A stretch of DNA of 64,000 nt from Vescimonas cirricatena (GTDB lineage: Bacteria; Bacillota; Clostridia; Oscillospirales; Oscillospiraceae), in the NCBI RefSeq assembly GCF_020687045.1, contig NZ_JAJEPW010000011.1, positions 1-64,000 of the forward strand, read 5' to 3'. The position numbers were made by a program, and so were the translations under genes. Positions 1 through 7,800 of this stretch are shown piece by piece. Numbering within the stretch: the stretch's first letter is position 1; every line of letters begins with the position of its first letter. The notes beneath the pieces are model-generated. The model saw only the letters and a program-made list of their open reading frames with translations. It did not search any database and was not told the origin of the DNA.

Positions 1-82
1 CTCCGATCCCACCGCGGGTCTGAGCTCCTGGCGGCGTGTGGCAGATCAGGACAGCCGCTTTTACAATTTACTGAATCAGCGA

Positions 83-361
83 TTAGCCGTTCTCGCGCAT
101 CTTGGCGAAGCAGTCGCTGCAATAAACAGGACGGTCGCTCTTGGGCTCGAAGGGCACGCGGGCCTCGCCGCCGCAGGCAGCGCAGGTGGCGGTGAAGAAC
201 TCCCGGGGGCCGCGGGCGGCGTTCTTGCGAGCGTCGCGGCAGGCCTTGCAGCGCTGGGGCTCGTTCTGGAAGCCGCGCTCAGCATAGAACTCCTGCTCAC
301 CGGCGGTGAACACGAACTCCTTACCGCACTCCTTGCAAACCAAAGTCTTGTCTTCGTACAT
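83..361 (-). CDS. zinc-ribbon domain protein (CxxC repeat type)
   Basis: This 92-residue protein contains four CxxC knuckles: CKEC near residue 10, CKAC near 38, CAAC near 59 and CSDC near 81. This is the pattern of the probable zinc-binding (zf-trcl type) family found in Clostridia. The stretch between the first two pairs (AGEQEFYAERGFQNEPQRC) is typical of that family. It has no signal peptide and no membrane segment, so it should be cytosolic. The function of the family is not known; a nucleic-acid or translation-related role is only a guess. It follows sigH on the same strand with a 36-base gap and may be cotranscribed with it. The ATG at 361 has a GAGAGGG-type ribosome site upstream. Confidence 0.85.
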   Translation of the reverse strand: MYEDKTLVCKECGKEFVFTAGEQEFYAERGFQNEPQRCKACRDARKNAARGPREFFTATCAACGGEARVPFEPKSDRPVYCSDCFAKMRENG

Positions 362-397
362 GATTTTACCCTCTCTTTGAGATGAAATATATTGCGT

Positions 398-1021
398 TCA
401 GCTGTTGCTGATATCGCCGGATGAAAGCTGCCGCGCCACTTTGCGGCGAATCCGCTGCACGGCGTTGTCCACCGATTTGATGGGCTTGCCAACGGTTTCC
501 GCGATCTCGCCATAAGCAAGACCGTCCAAAAATAACCCTAAAATCTTTTCCTCGAAAGCGGACAACTGTTTGCGGGTATTCTCCAGCAGACTGGCAGCCT
601 TTTCTCTGTCGATCAGCAAACGCTCGGGATCGACCTGCACGAAGACGGAATTTGCGTTCAGAAGCGAGGGATTCAAGGGGACGGATTGGTTAAGCGGTGC
701 GTTCTTCTGGCTGGCATCCCGCCGGAGCGCGGAACACACCTGCTGATGGATGCAGAGCCCGGCGAAGGGCCGGAACAGTGGGGAGCGCTGGGGATCAAAC
801 TCCCGCATGGCCTTGATCAGGCCGAACATCCCCTCCTGCATCAGGTCCTCGCTGTCGCCGCCGATGAGAAAATACGGGCGGGCGCAGGAACGGACCAGCC
901 AATGATACCGGGTGGCTAAAACGTCCTCCGCCTGACGCTGCCCTGCACGACTCAAGAAACAAAGTTCCTCGTCGGACAGGTTTTCTAATTGGTCATAGCG
1001 AAGTCCAGTATCCAAAACCAT
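398..1021 (-). CDS. sigH: RNA polymerase sporulation-specific sigma-H factor
   Basis: A sigma-70 family protein of about 207 residues resembling Spo0H/SigH. Region 2 is visible as YFLIGGDSEDLMQEGMFGL (core binding and -10 recognition). Region 4 carries a helix-turn-helix ending in KSIDNAVQRIRRK-like residues (here KPIKSVDNAVQRIRRKVA). SigH directs RNA polymerase to early sporulation genes. The start is uncertain. An ATG at 1027 lies inside the -10 box of a very good promoter (1026-1055), so the ATG at 1021 or a later codon is more likely. Neither has a visible Shine-Dalgarno sequence, which makes a nearly leaderless message possible. The short 5' region and strong promoter suggest control mainly at transcription. 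Confidence 0.88.
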   Translation of the reverse strand: MVLDTGLRYDQLENLSDEELCFLSRAGQRQAEDVLATRYHWLVRSCARPYFLIGGDSEDLMQEGMFGLIKAMREFDPQRSPLFRPFAGLCIHQQVCSALRRDASQKNAPLNQSVPLNPSLLNANSVFVQVDPERLLIDREKAASLLENTRKQLSAFEEKILGLFLDGLAYGEIAETVGKPIKSVDNAVQRIRRKVARQLSSGDISNS

Positions 1022-1025
1022 AGAC

Positions 1026-1055
1026 ATTATACCTTTTCACTAAATAATTTGTCAA
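1026..1055 (-). promoter_or_regulatory. promoter of sigH
   Basis: On the minus strand, TTGACA (1050-1055) and TATAAT (1026-1031) are separated by 18 bases, which is a full consensus vegetative promoter. The -10 box overlaps the first possible ATG of sigH (1027), so transcription should begin near 1019. Confidence 0.8.
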
Positions 1056-1091
1056 GCCTTCTTGGGAAATTTGTGTATCCTGTGATGAAAA

Positions 1092-2441
1092 TCACAGTTT
1101 TTTTATGAAATCAGCCAAAACAGAGGCCACCTGATGGGCAATTTCCGTGGTTTTCGCCTCCACCATCACCCGGATCAGGGCCTCGGTGCCGGAGGGACGG
1201 ATGAGAATGCGGCCCTGGCCGCCCAGTTTTTCCTCCCAGCGGCGGGTCTCCTGCCGCAGGGATTCATCGGCCATGATGCGCTCCTTGACCCCGGGGGTGT
1301 GGGGGACCTCCACGTTGATGAGCTCCTGGGGATACTGGGGGCATCGGGCGGCCAGCTGAGAGGCGGGGACGCCGCTGCGGCGCAGGGTCTGCAGGAATTG
1401 CAGGGCCGTCAGCTCGCCGTCGCCGGTGGTGGCATACGCCCGGAAGATGGTGTGGCCCGACTGCTCGCCGCCGATGGCGAAGCCGTCGGCCAGCATCCGC
1501 TCCAGCACATGGCGGTCGCCTACGGCGGTGCACACCAGGTCCAGGCCGTTTTCCTGGCAGTACTCATGCAGGCCAAGGTTGGACATAACGGTGGCCACCA
1601 CGGTGTTGCCGGAGAGCTTCCCCTGGCGCTTGAGCTCGGAGGCGCAGACGGCCATGACCTTGTCGCCGTCGATGGTATTCCCCTGCTCGTCCACCAGCAG
1701 GCAGCGGTCGGCGTCGCCGTCGAAGGCGATGCCCAGATCATACCCGCCGGAGACGACTCCCCGGGCCAGGGACTCCAGATGGGTGGAGCCGCAGCCGTTG
1801 TTGATGTTGACGCCGTCAGGCTCCGTGTGGATGAAGTCCGCCTGAAGCGGGAGCGCCCGGAACAGGTCCGGCGCGGTGGCGCTGGCCGCGCCGTTGGCGC
1901 AGTCCACCAGCACCCGCAGGCCGGTCAGGTCGCAGTCGATGCTGCCCAGCAGATGCTGCACATAGGCGCTGTGCAGGGCGTGCATACCGTGGTGGCGGCG
2001 GCCCACGGCGCCGTCCACGGCGGCCGGAAGCTTCGCATGGTTCAGGATCAGGTCCTCCACACGCCCCTCCATCTCATCGGAGAGCTTGTAGCCCTGGGCG
2101 TTGAAGACCTTGATGCCGTTGTAGGCATAGGGGTTGTGGGAGGCGGAGATGACGATACCGGCGTCCGCCTGCTGCTGCACCGTCAGAAAGGCCACCGCCG
2201 GGGTGGGGATGGTGCCCAGGGGCATCACGTCGCCGCCTACGGAGCAGATACCGGCCATCAGGGCCGCTTCCAGCATATCGGAGGAAATGCGGGTGTCCTT
2301 GCCGATGGTGATGAGGGGACGGTTGCCCTTCTCCTCCGTCAGGACGGCGGCCACCGCCTGTCCCACATGAAATGCCAGCTCCGCCGTCAGGGTCTGCCCC
2401 GCTATGCCGCGGATGCCGTCGGTGCCAAAGAGTTTTCCCAT
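1092..2441 (-). CDS. glmM: phosphoglucosamine mutase
   Basis: GlmM (449 residues, the usual length) interconverts glucosamine-6-phosphate and glucosamine-1-phosphate in the route to UDP-GlcNAc for peptidoglycan. The sequence starts GKLFGTDGIRG, the family signature. The phosphorylated serine lies in ISASHNPYAYNGIK (about residue 100), the magnesium loop is DGDADR (about residue 241), and the sugar-binding loop is GGEQSGH (about 324). The phosphate-binding end is RPSGTEALIRVM. It lies between sigH and ruvB on the same strand, with 20 bases to ruvB. The ATG has a GGAGAATCGG-type site upstream. Nothing looks damaged. Confidence 0.96.
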   Translation of the reverse strand: MGKLFGTDGIRGIAGQTLTAELAFHVGQAVAAVLTEEKGNRPLITIGKDTRISSDMLEAALMAGICSVGGDVMPLGTIPTPAVAFLTVQQQADAGIVISASHNPYAYNGIKVFNAQGYKLSDEMEGRVEDLILNHAKLPAAVDGAVGRRHHGMHALHSAYVQHLLGSIDCDLTGLRVLVDCANGAASATAPDLFRALPLQADFIHTEPDGVNINNGCGSTHLESLARGVVSGGYDLGIAFDGDADRCLLVDEQGNTIDGDKVMAVCASELKRQGKLSGNTVVATVMSNLGLHEYCQENGLDLVCTAVGDRHVLERMLADGFAIGGEQSGHTIFRAYATTGDGELTALQFLQTLRRSGVPASQLAARCPQYPQELINVEVPHTPGVKERIMADESLRQETRRWEEKLGGQGRILIRPSGTEALIRVMVEAKTTEIAHQVASVLADFIKKL

Positions 2442-2460
2442 ATTCCGATTCTCCTATTCG

Positions 2461-3501
2461 TTATAATTCCAGCTGTTCCTGGCCCATAAAGTCCATGTGC
2501 AGGTGCTCGTATGCCTTACGGGTAACGCAGCGGCCCCGGGGGGTCCGGGTCAGGAAGCCCAGCTGCATCAGATACGGCTCGTACACGTCCTCCAGGGTCA
2601 CGGACTCCTCGCCGATGGTGGCGGCCAGGGTATCCAGGCCCACGGGGCCGCCGCCGTAATTCTCGATGATGGCCCGGAGCATCCGGCGGTCCACCGGGTC
2701 CAGGCCCAGATAGTCGATCTCCAGAGCCTGAAGGGCGTGGTCCGCCATTTCCCGGGTAATGGTGCCGTCGCCCTTGACCTGGGCAAAGTCCCGGACCCGG
2801 CGCAGCATACGGTTGGCGATGCGGGGGGTGCCCCGGGAGCGGCGGGCGATCTCCATGGCCCCCTCCGGCTGGATGGGGACGTTCAGGATCCCGGCGCTGC
2901 GGGTGACGATCAGGGCCAGCTCCTCCGGGGTGTACAGCTCCAGCCGCAGGGTGACGCCGAAACGGTCCCGCAGAGGGGCGGACAGCTGCCCGGCCCGGGT
3001 GGTGGCCCCGATGAGGGTAAACTTCGGCAGGTCCAGCCGGATGGAATTGGCGGAGGGGCCCTTGCCGATGATGATGTCGATGGCGTAGTCCTCCATGGCG
3101 GGGTACAGGATCTCCTCCACGGAGCGGTTCAGACGGTGGATTTCGTCCACAAACAGAATGTCGTTTTCACTGAGGTTGGTCAGCAGCGCCGCCAGGTCGC
3201 CGGGCTTTTCAATGGCGGGGCCGGAGGTGATGCGGATGTTCACCCCCATCTCGGCGGCGATGATGCCGGCCAGGGTGGTTTTGCCCAGGCCCGGGGGGCC
3301 GTGGAGCAGCACATGGTCCAGAGGCTCCGTCCGGCGGCGGGCCGCCTCGATGAAAACGGACAGATTCTCCTTGGCCTTCTGCTGGCCGATGTATTCCCGC
3401 AGGGTGTGGGGGCGCAGGGACAGCTCGCCGCTGTCCTCCGGCAGGAAGCTCTTGGAAACAAGGGGCTCCTCGTAAATATCCGTTCCGAAGTCGATGCTCA
3501 T
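2461..3501 (-). CDS. ruvB: Holliday junction branch migration helicase RuvB
   Basis: RuvB (346 residues) is the AAA+ ring motor that drives branch migration of Holliday junctions together with RuvA. Walker A is GPPGLGKTT (about residue 68), Walker B is FVDEIH (about 118), and the sensor/arginine region reads GATTRAGQLSAPLRDRFG. The C-terminal winged helix is present (GGGPVGLDTLAATIGEE). It is the last gene of a ruvC-ruvA-ruvB run. The gap to ruvA is 12 bases and contains a GGAGGC ribosome site. Length and motifs are normal. Confidence 0.97.
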   Translation of the reverse strand: MSIDFGTDIYEEPLVSKSFLPEDSGELSLRPHTLREYIGQQKAKENLSVFIEAARRRTEPLDHVLLHGPPGLGKTTLAGIIAAEMGVNIRITSGPAIEKPGDLAALLTNLSENDILFVDEIHRLNRSVEEILYPAMEDYAIDIIIGKGPSANSIRLDLPKFTLIGATTRAGQLSAPLRDRFGVTLRLELYTPEELALIVTRSAGILNVPIQPEGAMEIARRSRGTPRIANRMLRRVRDFAQVKGDGTITREMADHALQALEIDYLGLDPVDRRMLRAIIENYGGGPVGLDTLAATIGEESVTLEDVYEPYLMQLGFLTRTPRGRCVTRKAYEHLHMDFMGQEQLEL

Positions 3502-3513
3502 GGGCCTGCCTCC

Positions 3514-4113
3514 TTACCGTACCATTTTCTTCAGCGCCTGACGGATGATCTCCTCCAGGGGCAGGGCATCCATGTCGATGCCCTTCAGGGCCAGGCCGAT
3601 CTCCTGAGAGCCGTAGCCCAGCACCGCCAGCGCGGCGGCGGCCTCGCCGCCCTTGTCGCCGGGAAGGACCACGGGAATCGCGCCGCCGCTCTGGGCGGAG
3701 AAGCTGCTCTGATCCTTGGCCAGCTTGTCCTTCAGCTCCAGAATGATGCGCTGGGCGATCTTTTTTCCGATGCCCGGGGCGGCGGTCAGGGCCTTTTCGT
3801 CGCCGGTAACGATGGACAGGGCCAGATTCTGGGGCGACGTGGACGACAGCACCGCCAGCGCCGCCTTGGGGCCTACGCCGGAGACGCCGATGAGCATCTT
3901 GAAGCTATTGAGTTCCGCCTGGGAGGAAAAGCCATACAGCTCGAAAATATCCTCCCGGACATAAAGATAGGTATACAGCTTGGCGCGCTCACCCTTTTTC
4001 AGCTGGGACAGGGTATAGTTGGTGGTGGCGCAGGCATAGCCCACGCCGCCGCAGTCGATGACGGCCAGATTGGGGCCGGTTTCGGCCACGGTGCCGTTTA
4101 CATAGTAAAACAT
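3514..4113 (-). CDS. ruvA: Holliday junction DNA helicase subunit RuvA
   Basis: RuvA (199 residues) binds the four-way junction and loads RuvB. The N-terminal OB fold begins MFYYVNGTVAETGPNLAVID. Two helix-hairpin-helix motifs follow (LIGVSGVGPKAALAVLS near residue 75 and LTAAPGIGKKIAQRIILEL near residue 110). The C-terminal domain III that contacts RuvB ends the protein. It begins one base after the ruvC stop, so the two are translationally coupled. Confidence 0.96.
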   Translation of the reverse strand: MFYYVNGTVAETGPNLAVIDCGGVGYACATTNYTLSQLKKGERAKLYTYLYVREDIFELYGFSSQAELNSFKMLIGVSGVGPKAALAVLSSTSPQNLALSIVTGDEKALTAAPGIGKKIAQRIILELKDKLAKDQSSFSAQSGGAIPVVLPGDKGGEAAAALAVLGYGSQEIGLALKGIDMDALPLEEIIRQALKKMVR

Positions 4114-4114
4114 A

Positions 4115-4627
4115 TCAGACGGTCTCCTTTACATCCGGATCCTTCCGCCGCAGCAGGCTGGTGGCGCTGCGGGCGCGGCACATGGCGATGGCCAGCGCAT
4201 CGGCGGCGTCGTCGGGCCGGGGAATGGACTTGAGCTTCAAAAGCCGCCGGGTCATGTCCATGACCTGGTGCTTGTCGGCCAGGCCATAGCCCACTACCGC
4301 CTGCTTGATCTGCATGGGGGTGTATTCATACACCGGCAGGTGCAGGCGCTCAGCGGTGTACAGAATGACGCCCCGGGCATGGGCCACGGCGATGCCGGTG
4401 GTGATGTTCTTGCTGAAAAACAGCTCCTCGATGGACATTTCATCGGGCTGAAACTGGGTGATGAGGGTCTCCATGTCCTGGGCGATCTGCACCAGGCGGG
4501 CGGCCAGCGGCTGACCGGCCGGGGTGGTGATGGCCCCGTATTGTATCATTTGCTGGCGGCCTGCCTGGGCCTCGATCACGCCGAAGCCCACGGTGGCCAC
4601 GCCGGGGTCGATCCCTAAAATGCGCAT
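4115..4627 (-). CDS. ruvC: crossover junction endodeoxyribonuclease RuvC
   Basis: RuvC (170 residues) resolves Holliday junctions by symmetric nicking. The RNase-H-like catalytic acids are visible: Asp in RILGIDPGVATVG (residue 7), Glu in MSIEELFF (about 67) and the Asp pair in PDDAADALAIA (about 141-144). It heads the ruvCAB run and follows the xerD terminator hairpin. The start ATG at 4627 is preceded by a GGAGGATCA ribosome site. Confidence 0.96.
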   Translation of the reverse strand: MRILGIDPGVATVGFGVIEAQAGRQQMIQYGAITTPAGQPLAARLVQIAQDMETLITQFQPDEMSIEELFFSKNITTGIAVAHARGVILYTAERLHLPVYEYTPMQIKQAVVGYGLADKHQVMDMTRRLLKLKSIPRPDDAADALAIAMCRARSATSLLRRKDPDVKETV

Positions 4628-4684
4628 GGCTGATCCTCCACCGAGATATCATCTTATTATAACAAATGTTCGGGTGAAATGCAA

Positions 4685-4714
4685 CACAGCGCAGCAGTTT
4701 TTTGCTGCGCTGTG
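4685..4714 (-). terminator. hairpin between xerD and ruvC
   Basis: A perfect 12-bp stem (4685-4696 with 4703-4714) with a six-base loop lies directly after xerD. The downstream tract on the minus strand is only moderately U-rich, so termination may be partial. Confidence 0.55.
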
Positions 4715-4725
4715 GTTCAATCCTA

Positions 4726-5601
4726 TCAGGCCAGGGGGTGCGCCTTGCGGTACACGTCCTGCAGGTGCTGCTTGATGATGTGGGCGTAGATCTGTGTGGA
4801 GGAGATGTCCGCGTGGCCCAGCATCTCCTGGATGGAGCGCAGGTCCGCCCCGTTCTCCAGCAGATGCACCGCAAAGGAGTGTCGCAGGGTGTGGGGGGTG
4901 ATGTCCTTGGTGATCTCGGCCTTGGCCTGGTAGTGCTTCACCAGCTTCCAGAAGCCCTGGCGGGTCATGCGCTGGCCGTTCATGTTGACAAACAGCGCCG
5001 CCTCCTCCTGGTCCGCCAGGCGGGGACGGATGACCTGGATATAGTCCCGCAGGGCCTTCACCGCCCGGGGGTACAGAGGAATGATGCGCTCCCGCTTTTC
5101 GTCGCCGCAGCGCAGGAACGCCGCCGGAAGATTCACGTCCTCCACGTTCAGGGCAATCAGCTCCGACACCCGGACGCCGGTGGCGTACATCAGCTCCAGC
5201 ATGGCGTGGTCCCGATAGCCCTTCTCGTCCACGCACTTGGGCTGCTCCAGAAACAGCTCCACCTCCCGGCCGGTCAGAATCTCCGGGCATTTGCGCTCCA
5301 CCTTGGCGGCGGCCACGCCCTTGGCGGGGCTGGCCTTCATGGCTCCGGAGAGCACCAGGTAATGGTAAAAGGACTTGATGGAGGCGGCGCTGCGGGTGAC
5401 GGTGGCCGCCGAGCGGCCCTGGTCCGTCAGGTGGGCCAGATACTCCTCCACGGCGGCGGGCTTGACCCGGCGCAGGTCGCTGCCCTGAGGCAGCCAGACC
5501 CGGAACTGGGTCAGGTCCCGGACGTAGGAGCTGACGGTGTTGGGGGAGGCGTGCTTCTCCTGCTCCAGATAGGCGCGGTACAGGGCGATATAGTCGGGCA
5601 T
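4726..5601 (-). CDS. xerD: tyrosine recombinase XerD-type
   Basis: A 291-residue tyrosine recombinase of XerC/D length. The N-terminal SAM-like DNA-binding domain begins DYIALYRAYLEQEKHASPNT. The catalytic residues are visible: Arg in YATGVRVSEL, the HTLRHSF box (His-x-x-Arg), His in GHADISSTQ, and the nucleophile Tyr in QIYAHI. It is expected to resolve chromosome dimers at dif. A longer reading frame continues upstream, but the ATG at 5601 has a strong GAGGAGGAG site and matches the family start. Its neighbour spoIIM is the same partner found beside xerD (ripX) in Bacillus, which favours the housekeeping XerD over a mobile integrase. Confidence 0.9.
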   Translation of the reverse strand: MPDYIALYRAYLEQEKHASPNTVSSYVRDLTQFRVWLPQGSDLRRVKPAAVEEYLAHLTDQGRSAATVTRSAASIKSFYHYLVLSGAMKASPAKGVAAAKVERKCPEILTGREVELFLEQPKCVDEKGYRDHAMLELMYATGVRVSELIALNVEDVNLPAAFLRCGDEKRERIIPLYPRAVKALRDYIQVIRPRLADQEEAALFVNMNGQRMTRQGFWKLVKHYQAKAEITKDITPHTLRHSFAVHLLENGADLRSIQEMLGHADISSTQIYAHIIKQHLQDVYRKAHPLA

Positions 5602-5621
5602 ACACGTCTCCTCCTCTCTTT

Positions 5622-6221
5622 CTACAGTGTGCGGGCGATGACCCATTGCAGCAGCCGGGGGCCGAAGGTCAGCTCCAGAGCGGCCCCTATCAGCAGAATC
5701 AGGCCGCACAGCCCCACCCGGCGCCAGTAGGCCCCCTCCGTCAGGCGGACCTTCTGTCCGTCCCGGCGGCGGGCGGCGGCGGATAAACCCTGCACCGTCA
5801 GAAGCAGGGTGCAGGGCAGAACAAACAGACATCGGGGCCCGAAGGCCGCCAGGGCCAGGTATACGCCGCCCCGGCCCAGAGCCCGGGCAAAGCAGCCGAC
5901 GGAAAACGACAGAAAAAAGCCCTGGGCCACCGACAGAACCGGCAGCAGCACCAGTCCCGCCGCCGTCAGCCCCAGCAGCGCCGCTGCCAGCGGATAGCGG
6001 AAATAGGCGGCGGCCACGCTGAGGGCCGAGGCCGAAGGCCCCCGGCCGTCTGCCGTGGCCTGGGCATATTGATGCAGATAGTCGCTGAGCTCCTGCCGGT
6101 CCTGCTGGGGCACGGCCCGGCAGACGGCAAAGCCCAGCACTGCCCCCAGCACCAACAGCAGGCATACCAGTACCAGCGCCGGAAGCCGCAGGGCTTGGGT
6201 CCTTACGGGAAACAGCTTCAT
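5622..6221 (-). CDS. spoIIM: stage II sporulation protein M
   Basis: This 199-residue integral membrane protein has about five hydrophobic helices. The first starts RLPALVLVCLLLVLGAVLGF; others are around residues 75-95, 100-125, 130-150 and 175-195. It resembles SpoIIM, part of the mother-cell DMP complex (SpoIID, SpoIIM, SpoIIP) that remodels septal peptidoglycan during engulfment. The ATG at 6221 was chosen over upstream codons because AGGTGAG lies 9 bases before it. The gap to xerD is 20 bases, suggesting an operon. No clear sporulation promoter was found upstream by eye. Confidence 0.82.
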   Translation of the reverse strand: MKLFPVRTQALRLPALVLVCLLLVLGAVLGFAVCRAVPQQDRQELSDYLHQYAQATADGRGPSASALSVAAAYFRYPLAAALLGLTAAGLVLLPVLSVAQGFFLSFSVGCFARALGRGGVYLALAAFGPRCLFVLPCTLLLTVQGLSAAARRRDGQKVRLTEGAYWRRVGLCGLILLIGAALELTFGPRLLQWVIARTL

Positions 6222-6361
6222 TTGCACACTCACCTCATCTGATCCTATGAGACAAGCGGGGCAAATAGAAGCCATAAGCCAAACAAAAGGGACGTCCTCT
6301 AATATAGGCCAAAACGGCCGCCGGCGCAAGGATTATTTCGGCGGTGGCGGCAAATTTGTGA

Positions 6362-6490
6362 GTTATGTTAAATTGTTATGTAAACCGCGTTATGTTAACC
6401 TTGTAGACCGCCGGATCAGGTCGTCTCTTTTCGGGTCGAAAAGAGCAAGATATGGGTCCGGACGGTCCGGCTTTGGCCCCATATCTTGCC
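6362..6490. other. structured intergenic region upstream of spoIIM
   Basis: The 362-base gap between spoIIM and the next gene holds no convincing protein. It contains GTTATGTTAA repeated near 6362 and 6389. It also has a perfect 9-bp inverted repeat (CTCTTTTCG/CGAAAAGAG, 6425-6445) and, immediately beside it, a 12-bp inverted repeat (6445-6456 with 6478-6489) that encloses a GTCCGG/CCGG core. The two stems abut, as in a compact RNA or a protein-binding site. No known RNA family was recognised. Confidence 0.5.
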
Positions 6491-6583
6491 TGTACGCGTG
6501 ATTACGATTCGTATAGTCCCCTGTCAAGGAAATTTTTGCCGCAGCGGCATTTTCGTGATTTTCACCACGCTGCTCCGGCGGGC

Positions 6584-7009
6584 CTATTTCCGCCGGACAG
6601 GCTTTCGGATCGGCGGTCTGGCGTCCCGGCGCTTTTTTCGGGGTCTGCTCCCCAGCAGCCCCGCCGCACCGGCGCCGCCGAAGATGGCGGCTGTCAGGTA
6701 CAGCCCGCCGGTACGGAAGGTCGGGTCGCCTATGGCCGCACCCGCCAGCCAGGCCAGCAGGTACGCCGCCGCACCGGCGGTCAGAGCCGCCGTCAGTGTC
6801 CCCTCTCCCCTGCCCCAGACGGCCACCCGCCCTCCGGCAAAGGCAGCTAACGCCCAGCAGCCGCAGCCCCAGGCCAGAGCGCCGCCCTCCGGCAGGACGC
6901 CCTTCACCACCAGCAGCGCCCCCAGGGCGCAGCCCCCGGCCGCCGCCAGCAGGATAGCGCCCGCCCCCAGCCAGGTCCGCTTTCCCAGAACAGCCCCCAG
7001 TGCAGACAT
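6584..7009 (-). CDS. TIGR04086-type small membrane protein
   Basis: A 141-residue protein with four hydrophobic segments (about residues 12-36, 43-63, 72-93 and 100-120) and a strongly basic tail (RPRKKRRDARPPIRKPVRRK). Length, membrane topology and position next to yajC match the TIGR04086 family of clostridial membrane proteins, whose function is not known. Its Shine-Dalgarno sequence (GGGGAGG) sits in the 3' arm of a hairpin (7016-7057), so translation may be limited by that structure. The family assignment rests on general resemblance and position. Confidence 0.7.
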   Translation of the reverse strand: MSALGAVLGKRTWLGAGAILLAAAGGCALGALLVVKGVLPEGGALAWGCGCWALAAFAGGRVAVWGRGEGTLTAALTAGAAAYLLAWLAGAAIGDPTFRTGGLYLTAAIFGGAGAAGLLGSRPRKKRRDARPPIRKPVRRK

Positions 7010-7015
7010 AAAAAG

Positions 7016-7057
7016 ACCTCCCCTTGGCGCTTTTTTCTAAGCGTATGCAGGGGAGGT
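7016..7057 (-). terminator. hairpin between yajC and the TIGR04086 gene; may hide its SD
   Basis: On the minus strand ACCTCCCC (7050-7057) pairs with GGGGAGGT (7016-7023), followed by CTTTTT and then the ATG of the next gene. It has the shape of an intrinsic terminator, and the 3' arm is also the ribosome-binding site of that gene. Confidence 0.6.
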
Positions 7058-7074
7058 TTTTTTATGAAGGAAAA

Positions 7075-7527
7075 TTACTCCTGATCCTCGGCCTTCTCGG
7101 TCTCGGCGGGGGTCTCCTCGGCGGGAGCCTCCACGGGAGCCTCGACAGGCTTCTCGGCCTCGGCGCCCTTCTTGGCCTTGCGGCTGCCCCGCTGCGCGGC
7201 GGCGGCCTGCTCATCCAGGGTACCCACGGAGCCGATGGCGGACTTCAGGAACTCGATGCGGACCCGGTCCTCGCTGGTCTCAATGACCACGGTGCGGTCG
7301 GTGATGGCCACGACGCGGCCATACACGCCGCCGATGGTGGTCAGCCAGTCGCCCTTCTGCAGGGAGCTGCGCATTTCCTCGGCCTGCTTTTTCCGCTTGC
7401 TCTCGGGACGGATGAGCATGAAGTAGAAAATGGCCACCATCAGGACGATCAGCACGATAGAAGACATACCGCCACCAGCAGCGGGAGTATTGCCGGACGT
7501 GGTGGCGGCATAGGCAAATTCAATCAT
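7075..7527 (-). CDS. yajC: preprotein translocase subunit YajC
   Basis: YajC is a small single-span membrane protein that associates with SecDF at the Sec translocon. This 150-residue protein has one transmembrane helix (about residues 22-41, SSIVLIVLMVAIFYFMLIRP), then the conserved RPESKRKKQAEEMRSSL segment and a soluble beta domain (LQKGDWLTTIGGVYGRVVAI). The C-terminal ~45 residues are an acidic, Pro/Ala/Glu-rich extension (repeats of EAPVEAPAEE) that is longer than in most YajC proteins and probably disordered. SecD/F are not in the window. Confidence 0.93.
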   Translation of the reverse strand: MIEFAYAATTSGNTPAAGGGMSSIVLIVLMVAIFYFMLIRPESKRKKQAEEMRSSLQKGDWLTTIGGVYGRVVAITDRTVVIETSEDRVRIEFLKSAIGSVGTLDEQAAAAQRGSRKAKKGAEAEKPVEAPVEAPAEETPAETEKAEDQE

Positions 7528-7561
7528 GGGACAAAAACTCCTTTTTCACGAATATAGCGTT

Positions 7562-7591
7562 ATTATACAATAACTTCTCCCTGTTTGGCAA
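7562..7591 (-). promoter_or_regulatory. promoter of yajC
   Basis: Minus-strand TTGCCA (7586-7591) and TATAAT (7562-7567) with an 18-base spacer, 35 bases upstream of the yajC start. Confidence 0.65.
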
Positions 7592-7633
7592 GGGGGACAG
7601 GCAAGTTTTTTCAGAAAACCGCGGAAAAGCCAA

Positions 7634-7794
7634 GACTGTCGAAAAACCCGAAAAACTTCCGCCATCGGAAAGGAAGATAGTTACGAAAGAAACCCATCAG
7701 GGGTGTCTTTCGTTTGCAATCACAGGTTTTTCAGAACTTAAAAAGTTCTGAAAAACCGCACACAGCTTGTCAAAAAGACTTTTTTGACAAGCTG
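7634..7794. repeat. MITE-like dispersed repeat, copy 1
   Basis: This 161-bp element is repeated at 49904-50063 with about 90% identity. Its ends carry the short inverted repeat TGTC(A/G)AAAA...TTTTTGACA. Inside are an imperfect hairpin (CGAAAGA/TCTTTCG), a long hairpin GGTTTTTCAGAACTT/AAGTTCTGAAAAACC, and a terminal hairpin CAGCTTGTCAAAAAG/CTTTTTTGACAAGCTG. It encodes no protein and sits between the tgt stop and the yajC promoter. A deleted copy lies at 53923-53955. Confidence 0.8.
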
Positions 7795-7800
7795 AAGCCG

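Noticed and set aside
38..385. 115-codon plus-strand frame over the zinc-ribbon gene
   Set aside because: It is the antisense of the CxxC-repeat gene, low-complexity Ala/Gly/Leu, with no ribosome site or family resemblance.
2497..4233. 578-codon plus-strand frame over ruvB-ruvA-ruvC
   Set aside because: Antisense shadow of three certain genes; composition is typical of GC-rich reverse frames.
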